Below the pieces are notes generated by a model. It ran no database searches, was not told where the DNA came from, and worked only from the letters and a program-made list of their open reading frames with translations. A program made the position numbers and the translations under genes. Positions 21,800 to 33,905 of a DNA stretch of 64,000 nucleotides are shown in pieces (position 1 is the stretch's first letter; every line of letters begins with the position of its first letter). The stretch spans positions 53,784,616 to 53,848,615 of the forward strand of contig CM036756.1 in assembly GCA_020796225.1 (NCBI GenBank). The letters are read 5' to 3'. This stretch comes from Arion vulgaris. Lineage: Eukaryota > Mollusca > Gastropoda > Stylommatophora > Arionidae.

Positions 21800-22130
21800 A
21801 GTTAGTTTGTTCCTTTCGTGCCAAAGGCGGCACATAGGGCAGAGGTTTCAGATCTCCATGTGATTCGGTTCTTTGCTAGCAGTTGGAGATCTTGTATGGT
21901 TTTACATCCCAATACATGTACATGTAGTTTACTTTCTTGTTGGATGGTTCTTCGAAGAGTGGTCTTTGGTCTTCCCCGTTTTCTTTACCCAACTGGTGAC
22001 CACATAAGGACTTGTTGATCTAGTCTCTTTTCGTCTGATCTAAGAACATGACCTAAATATTTCCACCTTCGTTTCCTTATAATATTTGATAGGGTTGCTT
22101 GTGTGTTCTATCTCACTGTGTTGTTAGAAA
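21800..22130 (-). mobile_element. LINE 3' fragment, degenerate
   Basis: The minus strand shows a C-terminal DLQLLAKNRITWRSETSALC block and a 3' end with a TTAG-rich tract at about 21788-21808. Upstream coding is broken. Confidence 0.6.
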
Positions 22131-22509
22131 CGAAATCACTCCATTTTACTTTTAATAATTTCGTAGACATTTATTCTCAAAGCTGGATTAGTACCACAAA
22201 TAATTTGTTTAAATGGTCATGATATCGATCGTATTGACAAATCAACGTCCAAAATTGACATATATATATAGATCTTTAAATTTGAACAGTTGTTTGTGTA
22301 AACTGATGAAATCCTTAGTCATTAGAAACCTGATGTGATTAGCGGAGAGAGAAAAAACCTGCTGAATAAATAAGACTACTTTACATATGAGTCAGTTACA
22401 GGTGCGAGTATTGGCTTATGACCTCAACCCACGAAAACCAGATTCCAACTTGAGAAATGAGATCGATCTCTCTCGCGATCCCCAGAAATGAGATCTAAGA
22501 AAGGTGGTC

Positions 22510-22830
22510 CAAATGAAAAGAATGGACACAGTTCGTAACTAGGCAGTACGTAATGATCTTAAGACCCAGACCCTACAGCGTTGAGTGGAACAGTCACAAC
22601 TGAGATGGTTGGAACATGTATACAGAATGGGGGAAGATCGATCATAACAACAAGCATGGAAGGCCAAAGATTCAGACCTCCAGGACGACCCAATGCGCGC
22701 TGGGATGATAACATCCAATAGTTCCTGACTGACAGAGCACTGGACTGGAACAAATCCAAAAGAAAAACAGCTGATAGAAAAGTTTGGAGTTCCATGTGGC
22801 AAATCTTTAAGGACACCATACTTTTGATCA
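22510..22830 (+). mobile_element. LINE 3' fragment, degenerate
   Basis: Plus-strand pieces of an ORF2 C-terminus: QLRWLEHVYRMGEDR, a Gly/Arg-Pro block, and an HWTGTNPK segment, in shifting frames. Confidence 0.65.
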
Positions 22831-22839
22831 AACAACGAT

Positions 22840-23255
22840 TTTGTGTTTATGTTGTTGGCAGTGGGTATCACATTAACATATATCATTAAATATTTGTTTA
22901 TATCTATTAATTAATTTGTCTATAGTTAGATTAAAATCACCGATCTTAAAGTATCGCAGCAGCAAAAGTAACATCAATTTTGGGCATCAATTCCCGAGAG
23001 CTCTGTCCTTATCAGGGCAATTTGCATTCTTCAGCACCGAAGCACACCCAACAAGATACCATATAAACGCAATGTTTTTCTTAGGACTCCACCTAGTCAG
23101 CACAACACAAGAACTTCTCAAGACGCCCCAGACAACCAGCATATAGTAAACCATTCACCAGTAATTATCATCAACGCGCAAAGTCCTCTAGACACCAGTA
23201 AGCCAGCATAAAAAGCCACCATCAGCAAAGTCAACCAGCAGCGACAACCGAGAAC
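22840..23255. other. No feature seen
   Basis: AT-rich, then a C- and A-rich stretch leading into (CA)n at 23258-23272. No coding or repeat identity assigned. Confidence 0.5.
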
Positions 23256-23273
23256 CGTACACACACACACACT

Positions 23274-24276
23274 AGATCAGCACAAAGCCTTTCTCATGAC
23301 TACACTCAGAACAACACAAAGCCTTTCTCATGATTACACTCAGAACAACACAAATTCCTTCTCATGACTACACTCAGACCAACACAAATTCCTTCTCATG
23401 ATTACACTCAGACCAACACAAATTCCTTCTCATGACTACACTCAGACCAACATAAATTCCTTCTCATGATTACACTCAGAACAACACAAATTCATTCTCA
23501 TGACTACACTCAGAACAACACAAATTCCTTCTCATGACTACACTCAGATCAACACAAATTCCTTCTCATGACTACACTCAGAACAACACAAATTCCTTCT
23601 CATGACTACACTCAGATCAGCACAAATTCCTTATCATGACTACACTCAGAACAACACAAATTCCTTCTCATGACTACACTCAGAACAACACAAATTCCTT
23701 CTCATGACTACACTCAGACCAACACAAATTCCTTCTCATGACTACACTCAGAACAACACAAATTCCTTCTCATGACTACACTCAGACCAACACAAATTCC
23801 TTCTCATGACTACACTCAAACCAACACAAATTCCTTCTCATGACTACACTCAGACCAACACAAATTCCTTCTCATGACTACACTCAGAACAACACAAATT
23901 CCTTCTCATGACTACACTTAGACCAACACAAATTCCTTCTCATGACTACACTCAGACCAACACAAATTCCTTCTCATGACTACACTCAGATCAACACAAA
24001 TTCCATCTCATGACTACACTCAGACAACAAAAATTTCCCTTTTATGACTACACTCAGATCAACACAAATTCCTTCTCATGACTACACTCAGAACAACACA
24101 AATTCCTTCTCATGACTACACTCAGATCAACACAAATTCCTTCTCATGACTACACTCAGACCAACACAAATTCCTTCTCATGACTACACTCAGAACAACA
24201 CAAATTCCTTCTCATGACTACACTCAGAACAACACAAATTCCTTCTCATGACTACACTCAGAACAACACAAATTCT
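23274..24276. repeat. 34-bp tandem array
   Basis: About 29.5 copies of a 34-bp unit (cacaaattccttctcatgac plus tacactcaga and two variable bases). The dinucleotide after caga varies (ac, cc, tc) along the array. The first two units read aagcct instead of attcct. It abuts a (CA)n tract on the left. Confidence 0.97.
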
Positions 24277-25030
24277 TATATTTACGTAGGGAAGAGTACC
24301 CGGCTTTCTTGCAGACCCAAAAACCTCCAACAAAGTAAGAATAAGAGTAAGTGGTTCGAGTCCTGTGTTTGGTAATTTTTGTTTTCCCGGAGGCCCCTAA
24401 TATTTGAACACTGTCTATTTATTGATCATATTAATTTTTTCCGTTGCTTCCCCTGTGGTTCTTTTTAAAAAAAACTGCTTATTCTCATCTTCTCAGCATT
24501 TATTGGGGAACCTGCTCCGTCGGACATTTCTGTATGGTATTAATATGGGTTGATCAACAGTCAACTAACTCTATCAGTCTGTTGTTTTCTTTTGCGCTTG
24601 ATGCGCGCCACTTGTCAGCGCCGCGTTAGCACGATCAGAGAGCAGCGGATTCAATAATTCAATCATTCGAGAAAGAATTATTGGCTTGGTTGCAGGAATA
24701 TCTCACGAAAAATAAAAAAAAAGCCTTTATGCACCAGAGATATGCTTGAAGATCGTGAAAGCCGTACTCTTCAAAAACGAAAGTCTGAAAAGTGATGGGA
24801 ATAAATTTGCACACCAAGTACTAAATTTTCTCAATTTGGTATGGCCAACATTCATGCATATTATTAAGGTGTAATGAAGGTTAATATCTTGATACTACCT
24901 GTCTCCATAATCGTATGTTCTTCATCTTCTTCGCTTTTATTTGTGTTCATGCTTATAATTATGGGGGATGGGGATATCTGTAACGAAATGTTTAAGCAGT
25001 TTATCTTGCAATCTAAAATTCTCAAGTTCG
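24277..25030. other. No feature seen
   Basis: Weak hydrophobic reading frames only. No splice-bounded exon or repeat match found. Confidence 0.45.
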
Positions 25031-25039
25031 AAGATGGCC

Positions 25040-25205
25040 GGCGTCGTTCGTTTCACGTGTGCATTTTTTCCCGGAGACATAGCATTGTTTCTGACGTTAT
25101 GGAGCTTGTTTTTGTGCAATACTCTCGGCAAGTGTAGTACCATTTCTGAGAATGAGGCCCGTACCATATGGGAAATCCCAATGCAATTTTGTCAATCCGT
25201 TGTCG
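25040..25205 (+). mobile_element. SINE family A, body only
   Basis: Body blocks (cgtgtgcattttttcccgga, gttatggagctt, gtgcaatactctcggca, accatatggg) match 12325-12490. The tRNA head is missing. Confidence 0.75.
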
Positions 25206-25261
25206 TTATTCTCCTTAATTATGCTGAAATCATAAAACTATACTCATGTTTGTATTCTGAA

Positions 25262-25700
25262 TGATACTTGAGTAAGATCCAGAAAATGGAGGCTGGTTCG
25301 GTGCACTGACAATGGAATGAATCACTAGACGCGTCAACAATTCACATAGTTACATTCATCTTCCTTAAGGGGCCCATGGAGGCAATGACATCGCAAACAG
25401 GTTTGCTGGCTGTGCCACCATATCAGGGATCAGCCCGATAGGTAGAGCTGACATTCTGAACGTCCTCATAGAATGTAGCCGCAAATAGGACTTTCATATA
25501 AACCACTTCAACTCGACAGCTATATTGCAAAAGCTTGTGTTGACGGTTGGAGTGGCCAAAAAAAGGGCAAGCCAAAAAGCATATAAGTAAGCTCATAGAT
25601 CAACCTCGAACTGGTACTTAGTTGCTGGGCGCTGTTTGAACTATTACGAAGAAGATCGAAGCGCCTATAGATATGTCCGGATTGCTATGAAGATATTCCA
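25262..25700 (+). mobile_element. LINE family E fragment
   Basis: Decayed RNase H block (forms of GNERADRLAG and the GRADIL segment are visible in shifting frames) and the family 3' tail gaagaagatcgaagcgcc. Confidence 0.75.
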
Positions 25701-25884
25701 AACTGAAATTTAATATAATCTATCGCCAAGTTGAAGTTCCTCAACCTTTTCCAGATCAACGATTGTATATCTTATATTCTGCTTTGGTTTTGCATTATCT
25801 AACCAAATATATTCTACTTTATCATGAGTATTAGATTTGCAGAAATACTTCTTGTTTGAATAAGCCTCAGCCTCATGTAATATA

Positions 25885-26135
25885 GGACATTTAGCTCAGG
25901 GGAAATCGAAACTCCGTTGGGGTTGAGTGACTTACATATATTTGTTTTATTGAAAATGTATTGCAATTTGACCCGATTATATGAGTCGATGGTTATTTTC
26001 TGTTGAAAAATGTTAATAATACTGATATTTCTTCACTTCTATGTCATAAACTGACTTTAGTTTGTTATATAACATAACTTTGTTGTCGCGTGTTCTGCTG
26101 TATTTTGATAAATTAACTCCCTATAGTTTAACAAT
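25885..26135. repeat. Dispersed repeat family R1, copy 3
   Basis: Matches the R1 copies at 6290 and 18180 (tattgcaatttgac, gttattttctgttgaaaaatg, acttt-gttgtcgcgtgtt). Confidence 0.6.
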
Positions 26136-26300
26136 GACTGGGGGTATCTGTGTCGAATTTGTTACGACGTTTGCATGTCGTTCTGAAGGTTGAGGGTTCG
26201 GTAGATGGAGTGCCATTTCTACCGATAAGGAAGGAACCATATGGAGAAACTCGGTGAAATTATGTCAATTTTTCGCCTTTATACCATTTTTTGTTTAGTC
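26125..26300 (+). mobile_element. SINE family A, internally deleted
   Basis: Head with a degraded B box (gttgagggttcgg) joined directly to the 3' body (gtgccatttct, accatatggagaaactcggtg). Confidence 0.65.
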
Positions 26301-26674
26301 CAACAATACTGACTATTACGTCAAGTGGGAAAGATGATTTACGGGAGATTTTTCCCTTTGAGCAAACGGCCGGGCTGTGAATGAGCCTTCTTGAGATAAG
26401 TAACTTGGCATTGCTACCCCCCGATAGTAGCTAATAAGAGAGACGCCATGACAGTACATAATGTATGATGTCGAGTTAACGCATTTCTGTGGGGTCGCTT
26501 ATGTGTCCTGATTTTACTCTTGTATCTGTGCCAAGGTGACACTTGCCGTCTTCAACAGGTGTTTTTAGTCTACTCTAAGCGATAGATAGTCTCTTTCCTT
26601 TACCTGTGCATAATCCCCGTCTTTTTATTTTGTCTGTCCACTGTCCCCTGCAACATTAGCCCGTTCAGCTCAGT

Positions 26675-26770
26675 CGAGATGTCGGAAATTGTGCAATACT
26701 CAGGTGACTTGTCATTTTATCTGAGATTGACAGAACCATATGGGGAAAACCAGATGCAGTGATGTGCGCA
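26675..26770 (+). mobile_element. SINE family A, 3' fragment
   Basis: Contains gtgcaatactc, ggtgacttgtcatttt and accatatggggaaaacc in family order. Confidence 0.6.
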
Positions 26771-26889
26771 CTGGTTGTAAGGAATTCATTCTTATTTATT
26801 AAATGTGTATTGGCCTACACGCTCTGGTATAGCATAAAAAGAATCGTTCTTGACTTGAAAGGCGTGTGCCTCGGCTTAAAGAGGCTGTA

Positions 26890-27215
26890 ATCCCCTACAT
26901 AGAAGAGACCGGTTGAGAAATGAAGACATCAGGGGAAAAATGGGTACAACAGTACTAAACTTCATCAAGAAACAACAAATTAAATGGTTCGGCCACATAA
27001 GCAGATTACCAACAGACAATGCACCTCAAAGAGCAATGTTGCTCCGATACAATGGATACAAAACAAAAGGCCGGTCACGTAAAATGTAGAGATGATAGAT
27101 AACAGAGACGAGAAAAGACACTATTTATTTAGCACACATAAGAGCCCGTTCTAAAAAATCTCTTCTTATCCTGACACTGTTAGTCAAAACAGAATTGCAG
27201 GAAAGAAAGAAGAAA
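26890..27215 (+). mobile_element. LINE 3' fragment (family D), best copy
   Basis: Reads TVLNFIKKQQIKWFGHISRL then PTDNAPQRAMLLRYNG and the tail. It ends about 10 bp before the 86-bp array. Confidence 0.85.
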
Positions 27216-27225
27216 GAATACCTAC

Positions 27226-28166
27226 ATGACAAACATAACCAACAAATGTTGTACTGTTTGGCAATCTTGTAGGACATTCACTGTCGTCATACTCACCAGA
27301 ACATAGTGGGACATAACAAACATAACCAGCAAATGTTGTACTGTTGGCAATCTTGTAGGACATTCACTGTCGTCATACTCACCAGAACATAGTGGGACAT
27401 AACAAACATAACCAGCAAATGTTGTACTGTTGGCAATCTTGTAGGACATTCACTGTCGTCATACTCACCAGAACATAGTGGGACATGACAAACATAACCA
27501 GCAAATGTTGTACTGTTGGCAATCTTGTAGGACATTCACTGTCGTCATACTCACCAGAACATAGTGGGACATAACAAACATAACCAGCAAATGTTGTACT
27601 GTTGGCAATCTTGTAGGACATTCACTGTCGTCATACTCACCAGAACATAGTGGGACATAACAAACATAACCAGCAAATGTTGTACTGTTGGCAATCTTGT
27701 AGGACATTCACTGTCGTCATACTCACCAGAACATAGTGGGACATAACAAACATAACTATAAAATGTTGTACTGTTGGCAATCTTTAGGACATTCACTGTC
27801 ATACTCACCAGAACTATGAGGATATGACAAACATTAACCAGCAAATGTTGTACTGTTGGCAATCTTGAGGTATTCACTGTCGTCTACTCACCAGAATCAT
27901 AGTGGACATAACAAACATACCAACAAATGTTGTACTGTTGGCAATCTTGAGACATTCACTGTCGTCATACTCACCAGAACATAGTGGGACATAACAAACA
28001 TAACCAACAAATGTTGTACTGTTGGCAATCTGTAGTGACATTCACTGTCGTCATACTCACCCAGAACATAGTGGGACATAACAAACATAACCAACAAATG
28101 TTGTACTGTTGGCAATCTTGTAGGACATTCACTGTCGTCATACTCACCCCAGAACATAGTGGAGCA
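27226..28166. repeat. 86-bp tandem array
   Basis: About 11 copies. Units up to about 27745 are essentially identical at exactly 86 bp. From there to 28166 the copies carry many small deletions and a few insertions. 86 is not a multiple of 3, so the overlapping minus-strand frames are period artefacts. Confidence 0.97.
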
Positions 28167-28281
28167 TGCAATTGCTACCTATCTTCAATTTAGTATATAA
28201 GTGGTTTCTCATTTTATTTTGTCAGTCTGAAGGCAAGAAGGACAATTTGGTCTTTACTGACAGTTAGTAATATCCATCATC

Positions 28282-30829
28282 CATGTTGTGCTTTGAGTGT
28301 TCTTTCTTCCTTACATTTCCTACCTTGGGATGATCAGTTTGATGTTCTTTCTTCCTTATTTCCTCACTTGGAGAAGGTTAGTTTTGAGTGTTCTTTCTTC
28401 CTTACATTTCCTCACTTGGAGAATGTCAATTTTGAGTGTTCTTTCTTCTTTACATTTTCTCACTTGGAAGGTTAGTTTGAGTGTTCTTTCTTCCTTACAT
28501 TTCCTCACTTGAGAAGGTTAGTTTTGAGTGTTCTTTCTTCCTATATTTCCTTTGGAGAAGGTAAGTTTGAGTGTTCTTTCTTCCTCATTTCCTCACTTGG
28601 AGAAGGTTAGTTTTAGTGTTCTTTCTTCCTTACATTTCCTCACTTGAAAGTGTTAGTTTTGAGTGTTCTTTCTTCCTTACATTTCCTCACTTGGAGAAGG
28701 TTAGTTTTGAGTGTTCTTTCTTCCTTACATTTCCTCACTTTGGGGAAGGTAAGTTTTGAGTGTTCTTTCTTCCTTACATTCTCCTGAGAAGGTTAGTTTT
28801 GAGTGTTCTTTCTTCCTTAGCATTTCCTCACTTGGAGAAGGTAAGTTTGAGTGTCTTTCTTCCTTACATTTCTCCTTGAGAAGGTTAGTTTTGAGTGTTC
28901 TTTCTTCCTTATATTTCCTCATTGAGAATGTCAGTTTGAGTGTTCTTTTTCTTCATTTCTCACTTGGAGAAGGTTAGTTTGAGTGTTCTTTCTTCCTTAA
29001 TTTCCTCATTGGAGAAGGTTAGTTTGAGTGTTCTTTCTTCCTTATATTTCACTTGGAGAAGGTAAGTTTGAGTGTTCTTTCTTCCTTACATTTCACTTTG
29101 AGAAGGTTTGTTTTGAGTGTTCTTTCTTCCTTACATTTCCTCTTGAGAATGTCAGTTTGAGTGTTCTTTCTTCCTTACATTTCCTCACTTGGGAAGGTTA
29201 GTTGAGTGTTCTTTCTTCTATACATTCCTTGGAAGGTTAGTTTGAGTGTTCTTTCTTCCTTACTTTCTCATTGGAGAAGGTTAGTTTGGTGTTCTTCTTC
29301 CTCGATTTCCTACCTGAAGGTTAGTTTTTGAGTGTTCTTTCTTCCTTGCATTTCCTCACCTGGGGAAGGTTAGTTTTAGTGTTCTTTCTTCCTTACATTT
29401 CCTCACTTGGAGAAGGTTAGTTTTGAGTGTTCTTTCTTCCTTACATTTCCTCACTTGGAGAAGGTTAGTTTTGAGTGCTCTTTCTTCCTTACATTTTCAC
29501 TTGGAAGTTAGTTTTAGTGTTCTTTCTTCCTTACATTTCTCACTTGGGGAATGTTATTTTGAGTGTTCTTCTTCCTTACATTTCCTCACCTGGGAAGTTA
29601 GTTTGAGTGTTCTTTCTTCCTTACATTCCTCACTTGGAGAAGGTTAGTTTTGAGTGTTCTTTCTTCCTTACATTTCCTCATGAAAAGTTAGTTTTGAGTG
29701 TTCTTTCTTCCTTACATTTTCACTGGAAAGGTTAGTTTTGAGTGTTCTTTCTTCCTTACATTTCTCACTGGGAAGGTTAGTTTTGAGTGTTCTTCTTCCT
29801 ACATTTCCTCACCTGGGAAGGTTAGTTTTGAGTGTTCTTTCTTCCTTACATTTCCTCACCTGGGGAAGGTTAGTTTTGAGTTCTTCTTCCTTACATTTCC
29901 ACTTGGAGAAGGTTAGTTTTGAGTGTTCTTTCTTCCTTACATTTCCTCACTTGGAGAAGGTTAGTTTTGAGTGTTCTTTCTTCCTTACATTTCCTCACTT
30001 GGAGAAGGTTAGTTTTGAGTGCTCTTTCTTCCTTACATTTCCTCACTTGGGGAAGGTTAGTTTTGAGTGTTCTTTCTTCCTTACATTTCCTCACTTGGGG
30101 AATGTTAGTTTTGAGTGTTCTTTCTTCCTTACATTTCCTCACCTGGGGAAGGTTAGTTTTGAGTGTTCTTTCTTCCTTACATTTCCTCACTTGGAGAAGG
30201 TTAGTTTTGAGTGTTCTTTCTTCCTTACATTTCCTCACTTGGAGAAAGTTAGTTTTGAGTGTTCTTTCTTCCTTACATTTCCTCACTTGGAGAAGGTTAG
30301 TTTTGAGTGTTCTTTCTTCCTTACATTTCCTCACTTGGGGAAGGTTAGTTTTGAGTGTTCTTTCTTCCTTACATTTCCTCACCTGGGGAAGGTTAGTTTT
30401 GAGTGTTCTTTCTTCCTTACATTTCCTCACCTGGGGAAGGTTAGTTTTGAGTGTTCTTTCTTCCTTACATTTCCTCACTTGGAGAAGGTTAGTTTTGAGT
30501 GTTCTTTCTTCCTTACATTTCCTCACCTGGGGAAGGTTAGTTTTGAGTGTTCTTTCTTCCTTACATTTCCTCACTTGGAGAAGGTTAGTTTTGAGTGTTC
30601 TTTCTTCCTTACATTTCCTCACTTGGGGAAGGTTAGTTTTGAGTGTTCTTTCTTCCTTACATTTCCTCACTTGGAGAAGGTTAGTTTTGAGTGTTCTTTC
30701 TTCCTTACATTTCCTCACTTGGAGAAGGTTAGTTTTGAGTGTTCTTTCTTCCTTACATTTCTCACTTGGGAAGTTTAGTTTTGAGTGTTCTTTCTTCCTT
30801 ACATTTCCTACCTTGGGGAAGGTCAGTTG
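28282..30829. repeat. 48-bp tandem array
   Basis: About 53 copies of a 48-bp unit (gagtgttctttcttccttac, atttcctcacttgg, agaaggttagtttt). Copies at about 29890-30760 are regular. Copies at 28282-29890 are ragged, 36-48 bp, mostly through deletions. The outermost units at both ends share a cctaccttggg variant. 48 is 3 x 16, so three long frames stay open (346 and 306 aa on plus, 275 aa on minus). I do not treat them as genes. Confidence 0.98.
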
Positions 30830-30868
30830 TGGGAAATGAAACCCATTAACCTATTTGTGCTCGATTAG

Positions 30869-32260
30869 ACTCAGTACGTTGATAGTTACAAACACTCAGT
30901 ACGTTGATAGTTACAAACACTCAGTACGTTGATAGTTACAAACACTCAGTACGTTGATAGTTACAAACGCTCAGTACGTTGATAGTTACAAACGCTCAGT
31001 ACGTTGATAGTTACAAACGCTCAGTACGTTGATAGTTACAAACACTCAGTACGTTGATAGTTACAAACACTCAGTACGTTGATAGTTACAAACACTCAGT
31101 ACGTTGATAGTTACAAACACTCAGTACGTTGATAGTTACAAACACTCAGTACGTTGATAGTCACAAACACTCAGTACGTTGATAGTTACAAACGCTCAGT
31201 ACGTTGATAGTTACAAACACTCAGTACGTTGATAGTTACAAACGCTCAGTACGTTGATAGTTACAAACGCTCAGTACGTTGATAGTTACAAACACTCAGT
31301 ACGTTGATAGTTACAAACGCTCCGTACGTTGATAGTTACAAACACTCAGTACGTTGATAGTTACAAACACTCAGTACGTTGATAGTTACAAACACTCAGT
31401 ACGTTGATAGTTACAAACACTCAGTACGTTGATAGTTACAAACGCTCAGTACGTTGATAGTTACAAACACTCAGTACGTTGATAGTTACAAACGCTCAGT
31501 ACGTTGATAGTTACAAACACTCAGTACGTTGATAGTTACAAACGCTCAGTACGTTGATAGTTACAAACACTCAGTACGTTGATAGTTACAAACACTCAGT
31601 ACGTTGATAGTTACAAACGCTCAGTACGTTGATAGTTACAAACGCTCAGTACGTTGATAGTTACAAACGCTCAGTACGTTGATAGTTACAAACGCTCAGT
31701 ACGTTGATAGTTACAAACACTCAGTACGTTGATAGTTACAAACGCTCAGTACGTTGATAGTTACAAACACTCAGTACGTTGATAGTTACAAACGCTCAGT
31801 ACGTTGATAGTTACAAACGCTCAGTACGTTGATAGTTACAAACACTCAGTACGTTGATAGTTACAAACGCTCAGTACGTTGATAGTTACAAACGCTCAGT
31901 ACGTTGATAGTTACAAACGCTCAGTACGTTGATAGTTACAAACGCTCAGTACGTTGATAGTTACAAACGCTCAGTACGTTGATAGTTACAAACGCTCAGT
32001 ACGTTGATAGTTACAAACACTCAGTACGTTGATAGTTACAAACGCTCAGTACGTTGATAGTTACAAACGCTCAGTACGTTGATAGTTACAAACGCTCAGT
32101 ACGTTGATAGTTACAAACGCTCAGTACGTTGATAGTTACAAACGCTCAGTACGTTGATAGTTACAAACGCTCAGTACGTTGATAGTTACAAACACTCAGT
32201 ACGTTGATAGTTACAAACACTCAGTACGTTGATAGTTACAAACGCTCAGTACGTTGATAG
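30869..32260. repeat. 25-bp tandem array
   Basis: 55.7 copies of a 25-bp unit (cactcagtacgttgatagtt + acaaa) with no length change. Nearly all variation is one site, aacActc or aacGctc. A predominates on the left and G on the right. Only two other substitutions are seen (tcacaaac at about 31160, tccgtacg at about 31321). Confidence 0.99.
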
Positions 32261-32262
32261 CT

Positions 32263-32590
32263 GTATTACGTCCCACTATACAGCTCTGCAGAAGGGTTGA
32301 TACTAATAAGTCATTTAAACTATTATAGTCGTGTTCTGACACAATTTAACCAAATTATTATACAAGTATTTACAGGCATGTCAAAAAATAACAATTGAGA
32401 CCTAAGACTTAAGAGATAAACAACATTAAACCGTGACTGACGAGTATGCAAAGTTTAGCTTCAATTCTCATTAGTCATGTCAGGATTACCATTAGTTCCC
32501 CCTGATAACAATTTAAAAAATAAATAATTATAGCTTCATGACTTCCTCTGAAAGGAACTGAGATTTGTCCGAGACGGTGAAGACTTTAGG
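32263..32590. other. No feature seen
   Basis: Unique-looking AT-rich sequence between arrays. No coding signal. Confidence 0.5.
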
Positions 32591-32594
32591 AAGC

Positions 32595-32772
32595 GCTGTA
32601 TTTCATGTCCATATATGTTGCCTTTAGGATAGTCGCTATGGTGAAGTGATTAAGCTGTATTTCATGTTCATATATGTTGCCTTTAGGATAGCCGCTATGG
32701 TGAAGTGATTAAGCTGTATTTCATGTCCATATATGTTGCCTTTAGGATAGTCGCTATGGTGAAGTGATTAAG
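32595..32772. repeat. 59-bp tandem triplication at a SINE head
   Basis: Three copies with starts at 32595, 32654 and 32713. Each contains the A-box region of SINE family A (cgctatggtgaagtgattaa). The last copy runs into the intact SINE. Confidence 0.93.
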
Positions 32773-32985
32773 CTGTTTGACTGTTCTTCTGAAGGTTGTG
32801 TGTTCGAATCTCGACTGAATCACATGTGCAATTTATTCATAGATCTCTTAGTATTGTTGATAGAGCTACGGAGTTCCTGATTTGTGCAACACTCTCGACA
32901 GATGGCGTGCCATTTCTGCTGGCAGGGACGGAGCCATAAGGAAAACCCGGTGCATTAAGTCAATCTTTCACATGTATATGCTGCC
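32688..32985 (+). mobile_element. tRNA-derived SINE family A
   Basis: A-box-like CTATGGTGAAGTGG-type start, B box TGTTCGAATCTC at about 32803-32814, then the family body (gttgatagagctacggagttc, gacagatggcgtgcc, aaacccggtgca). Confidence 0.82.
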
Positions 32986-33044
32986 GTTACTATGTTAATA
33001 ATTGTCTGTGGGATCCATAGTGTCTCATCAATTTCCAAAGAATG

Positions 33045-33370
33045 TCCCTATCGGTGATGTCGCATAGCCAGCCGAACTGACTTCCTCAAAGACCTCAGCA
33101 GAACAGACCGGGTCATTATGTTTCACTACGCACCGAACACTGCAGACACTTATATAGACTCGAAGTAAAACAGCTGTATGACAGTGTCAACAGGACAAAC
33201 ACTGGAGCGTGGCCTGCAGAACTGCATTTTCCTGTATGAACTGAGAAAGTTGACCTGAAAGATCAACTAAGTTTTGGAAAACCTGACAGACTTCACGCTG
33301 ACTGCCAAGTTTGTGATCAATAGTAGTTGAACGCGATACCAGAGATCACCAAAGAAGAAGAACAACAACA
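33045..33370 (+). mobile_element. LINE 3' end (family B)
   Basis: Block-by-block match to 2048-2337: cactgcagac, cagtgtcaacagg, acctgacagactt, accagagatcaccaaagaag and an (AAG)n tail. Several indels. Confidence 0.8.
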
Positions 33371-33462
33371 CAGGACCTGCATTTTATCGTCTGTTTCCGA
33401 TAGGACTAGTAACTCGATCATCTAAATTGATATCAGGGATCTTTGGAAAAATACCCGGATCG

Positions 33463-33698
33463 CTCCACGCGGGATACGGTAGCTTTTTAGCAAGAGGCGA
33501 GAAAGTTAGCTCCACGCGGGATACGGTAGCTTTTTAGCAAGAGGCGAGAAAGTTAGCTCCACGCGGGATACGGTAGCTTTTTAGCAAGAGGCGAGAAAGT
33601 TAGCTCCACGCGGGATACGGTAGCTAGCAGGGCAGAAAGTTAGCTCACGCGGGATACGATAGCTTTAGCAAGAGGCGAGAAAGTTAGCTCCACGCCAC
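33463..33698. repeat. 47-bp tandem array made of SINE family D sequence
   Basis: Five copies of a 47-bp unit (ctccacgcgggatacggtag, ctttttagcaagaggcgaga, aagttag). The first three are perfect and the last two carry deletions. The flanking sequence 33430-33470 and the unit itself match SINE family D (57565-57635; reverse of 60340-60375) across its B-box region. Confidence 0.93.
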
Positions 33699-33704
33699 GG
33701 AGGC

Positions 33705-33905
33705 CTTCTGAACCAAATCAGTCCCTAACGCACTTCTTGCAAGACTACCCCAGCGTGTGAATGGAAATCTAACCAACAGAACCAACTCTTCAGACTATGG
33801 GGGACCGGTGAAGACCTCAAGCGCATCGCCCTGTTTATGATACATACCGGAGTAGTCGCATAGCAGAAGTTGATCGCAGAAACAGAAGAAGAGATCACAG
33901 AAAAA
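33705..33905 (+). mobile_element. LINE 3' end (family H)
   Basis: Frame pieces HFLQDYPSV, then the LKRIALFMIHTGVV C-terminus and a short GAA-rich end. Typical ORF2 zinc-knuckle tail, frameshifted. Confidence 0.7.

Noticed and set aside
27222..28171. Several minus-strand frames of 60-108 codons
   Set aside because: They recur at exactly the 86-bp period and are shadows of the array.
28725..30839. Frames of 346, 306 and 275 codons
   Set aside because: A 48-bp unit keeps three frames open at once on both strands. That is a repeat effect and not coding.
23274..32260. CRISPR-like arrays
   Set aside because: The units are contiguous with no unique spacers, and the host is an animal.
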